From: Membranihabitans marinus
GTDB taxonomy: Bacteria > Bacteroidota > Bacteroidia > Chitinophagales > Saprospiraceae
Assembly (NCBI RefSeq): GCF_021729155.1
Contig: NZ_JAJQYA010000003.1
Coordinates: forward strand, 62,001 to 126,000
Reading direction: 5' to 3'
Length of the DNA: 64,000 nucleotides
The translations under genes were made by a program, and so were the position numbers. A model generated the notes under the pieces. The model saw only the letters and a program-made list of their open reading frames with translations, made no database searches and was not told the DNA's origin. Below, in pieces: positions 53,581-60,530 of this stretch. How positions within the stretch are numbered: position 1 is the stretch's first letter; each line of letters begins with the position of its first letter.

Positions 53581-54312
53581 ATGTTTAATACCATGCGTAA
53601 ATTAGTTGCTTTGTTGCTTGTTTTTGGAGTAGCTGCCTCTTTTGGAGCTACTGATATTTTGGCACAAGAGGAAACTTCTACAGGTTTTCAAGTGTTGAAA
53701 GAGAAGTTCATTCAGGGAGATTGGAAATTCATGACTCCTGTATTGATTTGTTTGATCTTAGGATTGGCTTTTTGTATAGAGCGTATAATCACTCTAAATT
53801 TGGCTACTACTAACACAGACAAATTGTTGAAAAAAATTGATAATCGCCTAGCAGAAGGGGATTTAAATGGTGCGTTGGAAGTATGTAAATCTACTTCTGG
53901 ACCAGCTGCAAGCGTTCTTTATGAAGGATTGCGAAGTGCTGACAAAGGACCAGAGGCTGTTGAAAGAGCTATCTCGGCTTATGGATCAGTTCAAATGGGA
54001 CTTTTAGAGAAAGGATTAGTATGGATTGCATTGTTCATTGCGATTGCCCCGATGCTCGGTTTCATGGGTACGGTAATCGGTATGATCCAGGCATTTGATA
54101 ACATCCAAGCGGTGGGTGATATTTCTCCTACCATTGTGGCAGGGGGTATTAAAGTAGCCCTTTTGACTACAGTATTTGGTTTGGTCTCGGCCATTATTTT
54201 ACAGATTTTTTATAACTATATTGTATCCAAAGTAGATGGTATAGTAAATAAGATGGAAGATGCTTCAGTAGGTCTATTAGACGTATTGGCTCGAAACAAT
54301 TACTTCAAGTAA
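53581..54312 (+). CDS. ExbB/TolQ/MotA-family proton-channel protein
   Basis: 243 residues. An N-terminal hydrophobic segment resembles a signal ('LVALLLVFGVAASFGATDILAQ') and precedes three membrane helices: ~57-77 ('PVLICLILGLAFCIERI'), ~145-170 ('WIALFIAIAPMLGFMGTVIGMI') and ~190-215 ('IVAGGIKVALLTTVFGLVSAIIL'). The second and third are the conserved MotA_ExbB channel helices. With ExbD partners it forms the proton-motive-force motor that drives TonB-type transporters or related machines. It is the first gene of a four-gene operon (gaps 15, 6 and 29 bp). Confidence 0.93.
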   Translation: MFNTMRKLVALLLVFGVAASFGATDILAQEETSTGFQVLKEKFIQGDWKFMTPVLICLILGLAFCIERIITLNLATTNTDKLLKKIDNRLAEGDLNGALEVCKSTSGPAASVLYEGLRSADKGPEAVERAISAYGSVQMGLLEKGLVWIALFIAIAPMLGFMGTVIGMIQAFDNIQAVGDISPTIVAGGIKVALLTTVFGLVSAIILQIFYNYIVSKVDGIVNKMEDASVGLLDVLARNNYFK

Positions 54313-54327
54313 AAAATACCCTATACT

Positions 54328-54801
54328 ATGTATAAAATATTATCTAAATACGGATTAGGCCTAGCCTTTGGTATAGGTTTACTCTTTTCCCTAATTTTTC
54401 TTATCCCGGTGCTTAGCGGCTTACCAGAAGGATTTGGAGATTTGGCGGTAGAGGAGCAAACTAAAACCGACGTCTTTAATACAGGTCTAAAAGCAACAAT
54501 ATTTTTGTTTATTGCTACGGTAATAATCACCATATTAGCTTCATTAATCAGTGTAGCCAAAGATCCCAAAGCCTCTATTAAAGGTATTATCGGGATAGCC
54601 ATTATCGTGGTTTTGGTTTTTGTATTGTATTCTACTTCTACAGCAGAAACCAGCGGAATCGTTGCGGCTGCTGCTACTGAATTTGGAGTTTCGCCGAACT
54701 TAAGCAAGTGGATTAGTGCTTTCTTGAAAGGATCGTTTATCCTGGCAGGAGGAGCTATATTACTAGTTATATTAGGTGAATTGAGAAATTTAATAAAATA
54801 A
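54328..54801 (+). CDS. Small multi-helix membrane protein of the Exb operon
   Basis: 157 residues with four hydrophobic helices ('GLGLAFGIGLLFSLIFLIPVL', 'IFLFIATVIITILASLISV', 'GIIGIAIIVVLVFVLY', 'ILAGGAILLVILGEL'). I do not recognise a named domain. Its fixed place between exbB- and exbD-type genes, with gaps of 15 and 6 bp, suggests an accessory subunit of the same motor; this is inference from position. A 242-codon frame on the opposite strand overlapping this gene and the next is a shadow. Confidence 0.75.
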   Translation: MYKILSKYGLGLAFGIGLLFSLIFLIPVLSGLPEGFGDLAVEEQTKTDVFNTGLKATIFLFIATVIITILASLISVAKDPKASIKGIIGIAIIVVLVFVLYSTSTAETSGIVAAAATEFGVSPNLSKWISAFLKGSFILAGGAILLVILGELRNLIK

Positions 54802-54807
54802 TTAATT

Positions 54808-55350
54808 ATGGCACGGAAAAGAGAATCTCCAGAGGTTAATGCGGGTTCGATGGCAGATATTGCCTTCCTACTTCTCATTTTCTTCTTGGTGACGACGACT
54901 ATCGATGCAGACAAAGGGATTACGGTAAAGTTACCGCCTTGGTCTGAAACACCGCCCGAAACACAGAGACTAAACGAACGTAACGTGTTTAGTGTTCTTG
55001 TGAATGCCACAGATGATCTCCTCGTTAGAGGTGAACCAGCTGACATCAATCAGTTGAGAGAGCGTGCTAAAGAATTTATTATGAATCCTCAAGGTCGATC
55101 AGATTTGGCGACCAAACCTACCAGTGCCATCATATCATTGAAAAATGATAGAGGAACACACTATAAGGCTTATCTAGAGGTGTATAATGAATTGAAAGCA
55201 GCCTATGATGAATTGTGGGATGAAGAATCTCAGAGAATGTACGGTATGCCCTATGGCGATGAATTGGGAACAGCTCGTAAAAATGCGATTAAGTTGAAAA
55301 TTCCCTTTGTATTGTCTGAGGCTGAGCCTACAAACTTTGGTGAAGATTAG
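54808..55350 (+). CDS. ExbD/TolR-family biopolymer transport protein (first copy)
   Basis: 180 residues. The short cytoplasmic N-terminus is followed by one membrane helix with the essential Asp ('GSMADIAFLLLIFFLVTTTID'), then a periplasmic domain. An insert around ~95-150 with 'NEL'-type charged repeats ('YNELKAAYDELWDEESQRMYG') makes it longer than typical ExbD (~140). It pairs with the ExbB-type protein as the proton-translocating stator. Confidence 0.92.
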   Translation: MARKRESPEVNAGSMADIAFLLLIFFLVTTTIDADKGITVKLPPWSETPPETQRLNERNVFSVLVNATDDLLVRGEPADINQLRERAKEFIMNPQGRSDLATKPTSAIISLKNDRGTHYKAYLEVYNELKAAYDELWDEESQRMYGMPYGDELGTARKNAIKLKIPFVLSEAEPTNFGED

Positions 55351-55379
55351 TAAATTGTTAAATGTACAAATGTTAAATT

Positions 55380-55868
55380 ATGGCACATTTTAAGAAAAAA
55401 AGAGGAAAATCAACACCAGAGGTTTCTACTTCATCTCTACCTGATATTATTTTTATGCTTTTGTTCTTTTTCATGGTGGTAACCGTTATGAGAGAGGGCG
55501 AGCGTAAAGTACAAGTTACGGTGCCTCAAGCGACTCAGCTTGAAAAGTTGGAAAAGAAATCATTGGTAAATACAGTGTATGTAGGGAAACCTATTAAAAA
55601 ATACCAAGATATTTATGGTACAAAACCTAGAGTACAATTAGATGACAAGTTCTCTAATAACTTAGATGGTGATATTGCTTTGTTTTTGGAGCAACATAAA
55701 TTGAAGGTAAACGAGCAGTTACACGGTCAAATCATTACTTCTATCAAAGCTGATGGAGAAGTGACTATGGGTGTAGTAACCGATGTGAAAACAGCGTTGA
55801 GAAAGGCTGCACAGTTGAAAGTTAATTACTCGGCAACTCCGAATTCCAGTAAAATGAATAGAAATTAG
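55380..55868 (+). CDS. ExbD/TolR-family biopolymer transport protein (second copy)
   Basis: 162 residues. The membrane helix carries the conserved Asp in 'TSSLPDIIFMLLFFFMVVTVMRE', and the periplasmic end contains 'EVTMGVVTDVKTALRKAAQLKVNYSA', the usual TolR/ExbD C-terminal signature. Two different ExbD proteins with one ExbB is a common Bacteroidetes arrangement. It is the last gene of the operon; a strong terminator follows 57 bp later. Confidence 0.93.
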   Translation: MAHFKKKRGKSTPEVSTSSLPDIIFMLLFFFMVVTVMREGERKVQVTVPQATQLEKLEKKSLVNTVYVGKPIKKYQDIYGTKPRVQLDDKFSNNLDGDIALFLEQHKLKVNEQLHGQIITSIKADGEVTMGVVTDVKTALRKAAQLKVNYSATPNSSKMNRN

Positions 55869-55924
55869 AGAAATCTTTTTCAATTCATCTTATTGCGGAC
55901 TTTGTCCTTTGTAATAAAAATATT

Positions 55925-55962
55925 AAACGCCGTTTGGATTGATTTCCAAACGGCGTTTTTTT
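55925..55962 (+). terminator. Rho-independent terminator of the Exb operon
   Basis: A 13-14-bp stem (AAACGCCGTTTGG and CCAAACGGCGTTT) around a short loop, followed by a run of T. A stretch of A precedes it only weakly, so it acts mainly on the plus strand. Confidence 0.9.
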
Positions 55963-55973
55963 GGTATATAGGC

Positions 55974-56198
55974 CATTCGTTTCGGAGAATGACCGAGCGT
56001 AGTTGCTCCTTAGAGCAACCAAATGTCCTTAATGGACATTTGGCGAGGGAACCGGAGCCACTGTGCTCCGGGTGGGTGAGCCTAGGCGAGGGAAGACGAC
56101 CACAGTGTCGTGGGTGAACGAATGTAGTTGCTCTATTGAGCAACCCGATGGATTATATATCCATCGGATGAGTGAAGTCATGCCCCCTGTGGCATGAC
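55974..56198 (+). repeat. Modular hairpin array, two complete tandem units
   Basis: Unit 1: linker GACCGAGCGTA; A (GTTGCTC/GAGCAAC, loop CTTA, 56002-56019); B (CAAATGTCC/GGACATTTG, loop TTAAT, 56020-56042); linker GCGAGGGAA; C (CCGGAGC/GCTCCGG, loop CACTGT, 56052-56071). An extra C-type hairpin follows (ACGAC/GTCGT, loop CACAGT, 56096-56111). Unit 2: linker GTGAACGAATGTA; A (GTTGCTC/GAGCAAC, loop TATT); B (CCGATGGAT/ATCCATCGG, loop TATAT); linker ATGAGTGAA; C (GTCATGCC/GGCATGAC, loop CCCTGT, 56177-56198). Arms change together while linkers and loops are kept. It lies just after a terminator. Confidence 0.8.
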
Positions 56199-56261
56199 GA
56201 GACTGCATTAAAATCGGTAAGTTTAAAATTTCATTTTTCAATAAAATTATATTAGAATTGA

Positions 56262-56520
56262 AGGAACCGGAGCCACTGTGCTCCGGCGTGACTGCACCGT
56301 ATGTCGATAGGAAATTTCATGGAATCTCGTCGCAGCCACTGGCTCCGGCCTGACTGCGCCATAAATCCTATGGATAAACATTAATGGGAGGCGTGACTGT
56401 CCTGTAAATGGTCAGGTATTTAGGCCACTGTGCCGAGGAAGGGTTGACCTTGCGTCTCATATATAGTTTTTTGGAAACGCAAGGCCTTTCATCTCTCCGT
56501 AGAGGCGTGACTGCAACCTA
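56262..56520 (+). repeat. Second, looser part of the hairpin array
   Basis: It opens with AAGGAA and a C hairpin identical to the one at 56052-56071. A recurring spacer close to CGTGACTGCA then appears at about 56287, 56350, 56393 and 56505, between short hairpins such as GGC/GCC around CACTGT (56423 region), AGCC/GGCT around ACT, CCTG/CAGG, CTCT/AGAG and a longer CCTTGCGT/ACGCAAGG pairing (56448-56484). No reading frame of note. Confidence 0.6.
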
Positions 56521-56653
56521 ATTCCATAGTAAATGCTCACTACAGCATGGCGATATTCCATAAAAATAGTCGTCGAATTTTTACACTTCCTGACTAGTTT
56601 TAAGATTAAGTGAGTTTTCTTAGAATTAGGAGAATTTAAATTTTCTATCCCTA

Positions 56654-57115
56654 TTATCTCAATCGATCCATTGACTTAACCAATTTGTTGTCGTGATTAA
56701 TCCCTCTTATAGCCAATAAAATGGCCACAATGGCCAAAAGAATGGCCCATAAACCGAAATAGGGAACGATAGAATAAATACCATCTATCTTATTGATATC
56801 TTGTATTAGGCAATAGGCGATATCGACCATGAGAATAATACATAGGACAATATTGGTCTTGCTAACAGATAATTGTAAATTTCTGTTTTTATATAAAAAG
56901 ATGGCTAATAAACTCAAACCTGAGATCAATCCAGTCAATATCATAAATAATATATGATCGTATACATCCAAGACCTTATCTTGTAAGTATTGGGTGTTTG
57001 ATAATGACTCAGCCCCATCTGTACTGATTTGTGCAAAATCAAAAGTATGGAGGAAAATACTGGCTAATATCAATGCAGAAAGTAATAAATAGATAGTCTG
57101 CTTTCGTTGAATCAT
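56654..57115 (-). CDS. DUF4293-family membrane protein
   Basis: About 153 residues from Met at 57115 ('MIQRKQTIYLLLSALILASIFL'), the usual start for DUF4293; the frame extends 14 codons upstream. Four membrane helices are visible: ~8-25, ~55-75, ~88-108 and ~115-137 ('YFGLWAILLAIVAILLAIRGI'). The family is nearly confined to Bacteroidetes and has no assigned function. It is divergent from the OstA-like gene. Confidence 0.85.
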   Translation of the reverse strand: MIQRKQTIYLLLSALILASIFLHTFDFAQISTDGAESLSNTQYLQDKVLDVYDHILFMILTGLISGLSLLAIFLYKNRNLQLSVSKTNIVLCIILMVDIAYCLIQDINKIDGIYSIVPYFGLWAILLAIVAILLAIRGINHDNKLVKSMDRLR

Positions 57116-57203
57116 AATTATGTATTTTTGTTGCAAAAATAGTGTTTTGCGAATCAAAAATAAGAATTGTACGCATATTACATATAGAAATAGTCCATAT
57201 TAA

Positions 57204-59138
57204 ATGACGATTACTAGATTACCATATTATTTCCATAGACGGTTTTACCTTGTTCTGATTATAGGACTTTTGTATTTTTTGTCGCCAGCGGTCTATGGAC
57301 AGCTTCCCCTCTCTGTGGGAAATGACAGTATTCCTACCAATGATAGTATCACCAGCGTTATATTAGATGAGCCGGCAGATCACGTCAGGCTCTTTAAAAA
57401 AGATGGAATACAATATCAAGAATTGGTGGGAAATGTTCGAATGAGGCACGACAGTACCTTTTTTCGATGTGATTCCGCAATTCTAGATGAAAACAATCAG
57501 GTGGAAGCATATGGTCATGTCGTCATTCAAGAATTGGACAGTACCTATATCTTTGCCGATACACTGTTGTATAATGGAAATACTCGATTGGCCCACCTTA
57601 AAGGGGATGTAGTCCTCGAAAATGGGCTTCAGAAATTGTTTTCTGACCAACTCGATTACCAATTGGATACCAGAGTGGCGCGCTACAATAAAAAGTCTTA
57701 CATGACAGATGGTGGCACTCAATTGAGTTCTGAAAAATTGGTATTTTATGTGCCGGAACACCAAGCCATCTTCTACGATAGTGTTATCGTGGTCAATGAT
57801 ACTTTCAATCTAAAGGCCGATTCTATGGGTTTCAATACTCGAGATTATCGGGTTGATTTTTTAAGTCCTACTGTTTTGTATAACGATACCAGCCGGCTGT
57901 ACGCTGAGCAAGGTTATTATTTAATGAAGGAGGATGAGGCATTATTCCATCAAAACGCCCAATTTGAGTCTGGTAAAACCATGGGATCAGGGGATAGTAT
58001 TTTCTATTATGGTCAGGCAAAAGAATACGAAATCAGGGGTAAGGCCTATATTTCTAAAGAAGACAAAAAGGCCAGAGCTCATAGGATCGTATACGACGAG
58101 GAAAAGGGCCAATTAAATTTATACGGCAATGCTAGGGTTACTGGAGATGATATTCAAGCCCAAGGCGAAGAATTAATTTATTCTACGGTTACCAATAGTG
58201 TAAATGCCGTAGGTCGCAGTAAAATCCAAAGACCGGAATTTAACCTAACTTCTGATTTACTCAAATATTCCGACGAGGAAAAATACGGTCGCGCCAAGGG
58301 AAATGTTATCTGGGAAGACAGTTCAGGTTTAAAAAGAATATTTACCGATAGCCTCGAATATACGGACAAGGATCAATATGCTCGAGCCATTGGAATTGAA
58401 CAGCGTCCACTATTTCAGTGGATAGGCGATAGTGGTGATACCATGTATATGATATCGGACACCTTAATTACCAGTCAATCAGTGGACGAAAAATTAGTGG
58501 ATTCGACAGAAACCGTGGTTAGAGATACCTTTCAAAATTTTAAGGCTTATTACGATGTTGCCATATTACGAGATGGTGTACGCGGTCGAGCGGATAGTAT
58601 AGCCTTCAACGAAAAAGATTCTTTGATTACTCTGTTTGGCAATCCTGTAATGTGGATGGATACTACTCAGCTCTATGGGGATACCATATTTATTACCATG
58701 GAAGGGGGAGAAATCGACAAGGTGTTGATCAAGGGCAATGCCTTTGTCATCACTTCTCCAGATAGTATTTATTTTAATCAAATCACGGGACGAACAATTA
58801 TCGCCGACTTTCTAGATGGTGAATTGGTATATACCGAGGTTGTGGGAAATGCGGAATCTATATATTTTATCCTCGATGAAGAATTGGCCTATATAGGAAT
58901 GAATAAAATTATTTGTAGTCGAATTGAAATGACTTTTGAAGAAAGTAATGTAGTGGGGATTTCTTTTTTGGAAAATACCAATGGCGAATTATTTGAAATG
59001 AAGTCAGTCTCCGATGAAAATTCATTTTTAAAAGGATATAGTGATAAAAATATTCTCAGACCATTATCTATTGAAATGGAACGAAAAATGGATGTGAATC
59101 CACTGTCAGCCATTGTATTGGATCCCTCAGATAATTAG
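57204..59138 (+). CDS. OstA/LptA-like periplasmic or outer-membrane protein
   Basis: 644 residues. An N-terminal hydrophobic segment ('FYLVLIIGLLYFLSPAVYGQ') is a signal peptide. The rest is a long series of beta-jellyroll repeats of the LptA/OstA type with the pattern 'YGHVVIQELDSTYIFADTLLYNGNTRLAHLKGDVVLENG', 'LNLYGNARVTGDDIQAQGEELIYS' and 'AKGNVIWEDSSGLKRIFTDSLEY'. This architecture is known in LPS-transport proteins, where the groove shields lipid A across the periplasm. It is probably the LptA-like bridge or a related surface-lipid carrier. It is much longer than E. coli LptA (~185) and lacks an evident LptD barrel. Confidence 0.85.
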   Translation: MTITRLPYYFHRRFYLVLIIGLLYFLSPAVYGQLPLSVGNDSIPTNDSITSVILDEPADHVRLFKKDGIQYQELVGNVRMRHDSTFFRCDSAILDENNQVEAYGHVVIQELDSTYIFADTLLYNGNTRLAHLKGDVVLENGLQKLFSDQLDYQLDTRVARYNKKSYMTDGGTQLSSEKLVFYVPEHQAIFYDSVIVVNDTFNLKADSMGFNTRDYRVDFLSPTVLYNDTSRLYAEQGYYLMKEDEALFHQNAQFESGKTMGSGDSIFYYGQAKEYEIRGKAYISKEDKKARAHRIVYDEEKGQLNLYGNARVTGDDIQAQGEELIYSTVTNSVNAVGRSKIQRPEFNLTSDLLKYSDEEKYGRAKGNVIWEDSSGLKRIFTDSLEYTDKDQYARAIGIEQRPLFQWIGDSGDTMYMISDTLITSQSVDEKLVDSTETVVRDTFQNFKAYYDVAILRDGVRGRADSIAFNEKDSLITLFGNPVMWMDTTQLYGDTIFITMEGGEIDKVLIKGNAFVITSPDSIYFNQITGRTIIADFLDGELVYTEVVGNAESIYFILDEELAYIGMNKIICSRIEMTFEESNVVGISFLENTNGELFEMKSVSDENSFLKGYSDKNILRPLSIEMERKMDVNPLSAIVLDPSDN

Positions 59139-59640
59139 AATTTAAGCGATTTCATATTCTCTTCCAGACCATAGTCTAGAAAATTATACCATATCAGTAA
59201 GGAGGCTTCCGACAGCCATATTGCTTTTACTTTTATATTGAAGAGGGTATCTTGCTCTTCGAGAGCATAGTTAATATGATGTAGTATAAGATCAAAGAAT
59301 AGAAAATAATGACAAGGATATAGTTATTGAAATCTATCCTCATATCCCTTAGGACATAAAAAGAGAAATCAATGCTATGGTTGGGAGGATGTAATTCGTA
59401 TAAATATGAAGTGTATCATGGAATATCGATTAATATAGGCTAAGAACCGTTCATATCCATTGACGTTAAAGTCTATACATTACTTTTATTTTATATATCG
59501 ATAAACTCATTCCAGATTAACTCAATATATATTAATAAGTATAGGTGATTTTGGTAAGAAAGAAAATAAATGAGGATTAAATAAAATTAAAGCAGAATTA
59601 ATCATATTGAAATTACGAGAAATCAAATGTAAATTCATAA
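59139..59640. other. Intergenic region, little recognised
   Basis: About 500 AT-rich bases. The 11-mer GTAATTCGTAT (59391-59401) matches the core of the dispersed repeat at 1697 and 32330 but the flanks do not. No gene seen. Confidence 0.4.
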
Positions 59641-59697
59641 AAAAAGCCAGCATTAATGGTGTTAAGTTAATAACACACATTGAATGCTGGCTTTTTT
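59641..59697. terminator. Bidirectional terminator after the sigma factor gene
   Basis: GCCAGCATT at the left pairs with AATGCTGGC at the right around a long loop containing a second GTGTTA/TAACAC pairing; A run at the left and T run at the right. On the minus strand it follows the sigma factor gene by ~30 nt. Confidence 0.85.
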
Positions 59698-59723
59698 AAT
59701 TATTATTTAATGAGAAAGTGGTT

Positions 59724-60305
59724 TTAATTTAATACCACGTTTTTCTCCTCAACAATTTTTCTCATATTGATTAAAGCGTATCGCATTCTACCAAGTGCAG
59801 TATTAATACTTACTCTTGTCAGTTGAGCAATTTCTTTAAAACTCAATTCTGCATAATGTCTCAGAATAACAACTTCACGTTGCTCAGGGGGAAGTAGATC
59901 AACCAAATGTCTTATTTTAGAGAAAGTCTCATCTTTAATAAGTTCAGTTTCTACATTGTCTTCTTCCAATGGAAGTACTTCAAAGATGTCAAACTCTTCA
60001 GTTGGATTAATCTGTGGACGTCGTTTAGATTTTCTAAAGTTGTCTACACACATATTATAAGCAATACGCATCGCCCATTGCCCAAATTTTCCTTCGTGAT
60101 TGTACTTTCCAGCACGTAGGGTTTTTATAATCTTAATAAATACTTCTTGAAAAATATCTTCAGCTTGTTCGGTATTTTTCACGAACATATAGATAGATGT
60201 ATAGATTTTTTCCTCGTGGCGGGATAACAACTCTTGGAAGGCTTTTTCGCTTCCATTAAGATAAATGTTAATCAACTCTTTGTCAGATAGCATGGTCATA
60301 TTCAT
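59724..60305 (-). CDS. ECF-type RNA polymerase sigma factor
   Basis: 193 residues. Region 2 ('AFQELLSRHEEKIYTSIYMFVKNTEQAEDIFQEVFIKI', 'FGQWAMRIAYNMCVDNFRKSKRR') contacts core polymerase and the -10 element. Region 4 ('LPPEQREVVILRHYAELSFKEIAQLTRVSINTALGRMRYALINMRK') is the -35 helix-turn-helix. An acidic linker (~100-120) joins them. No anti-sigma gene adjoins it on either side, unlike many ECF systems, so control is probably indirect. Starts at 60305 or the Met two codons later are equally possible. Confidence 0.93.
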   Translation of the reverse strand: MNMTMLSDKELINIYLNGSEKAFQELLSRHEEKIYTSIYMFVKNTEQAEDIFQEVFIKIIKTLRAGKYNHEGKFGQWAMRIAYNMCVDNFRKSKRRPQINPTEEFDIFEVLPLEEDNVETELIKDETFSKIRHLVDLLPPEQREVVILRHYAELSFKEIAQLTRVSINTALGRMRYALINMRKIVEEKNVVLN

Positions 60306-60530
60306 ACCAAATCGTTTTCGGGTAATTTAATTAATAATAAATTTCGATTCAGTGTAAAGGTTTTATGCTATAAAGTTGAATTTTAAAGGTAAATGAATAA
60401 TTAATTGAAATCAAATCTAACAAAAATATTCAATTTAAAAAAGAAAATTTAAACAAATTAACAAATTGAATATTTTATATACGTTATTTGCAATGGGATA
60501 AATATACAAAACAACTAGATATTTCAAAGG

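Noticed and set aside
54321-55049. 242-codon minus-strand frame over the Exb operon
   Set aside because: Antisense shadow of three well-supported genes; its translation has no coherent fold pattern.
56002-56019. Integron attC-like core sites (GTTGCTC ... GAGCAAC)
   Set aside because: The ends GTT and AAC are suggestive, but the GTTRRRY consensus is not met, there are no cassettes or integrase, and each hairpin is far shorter than attC.
55974-56198. CRISPR array
   Set aside because: The elements are inverted repeats with varying sequence, not constant direct repeats with unique spacers, and no cas gene is present.
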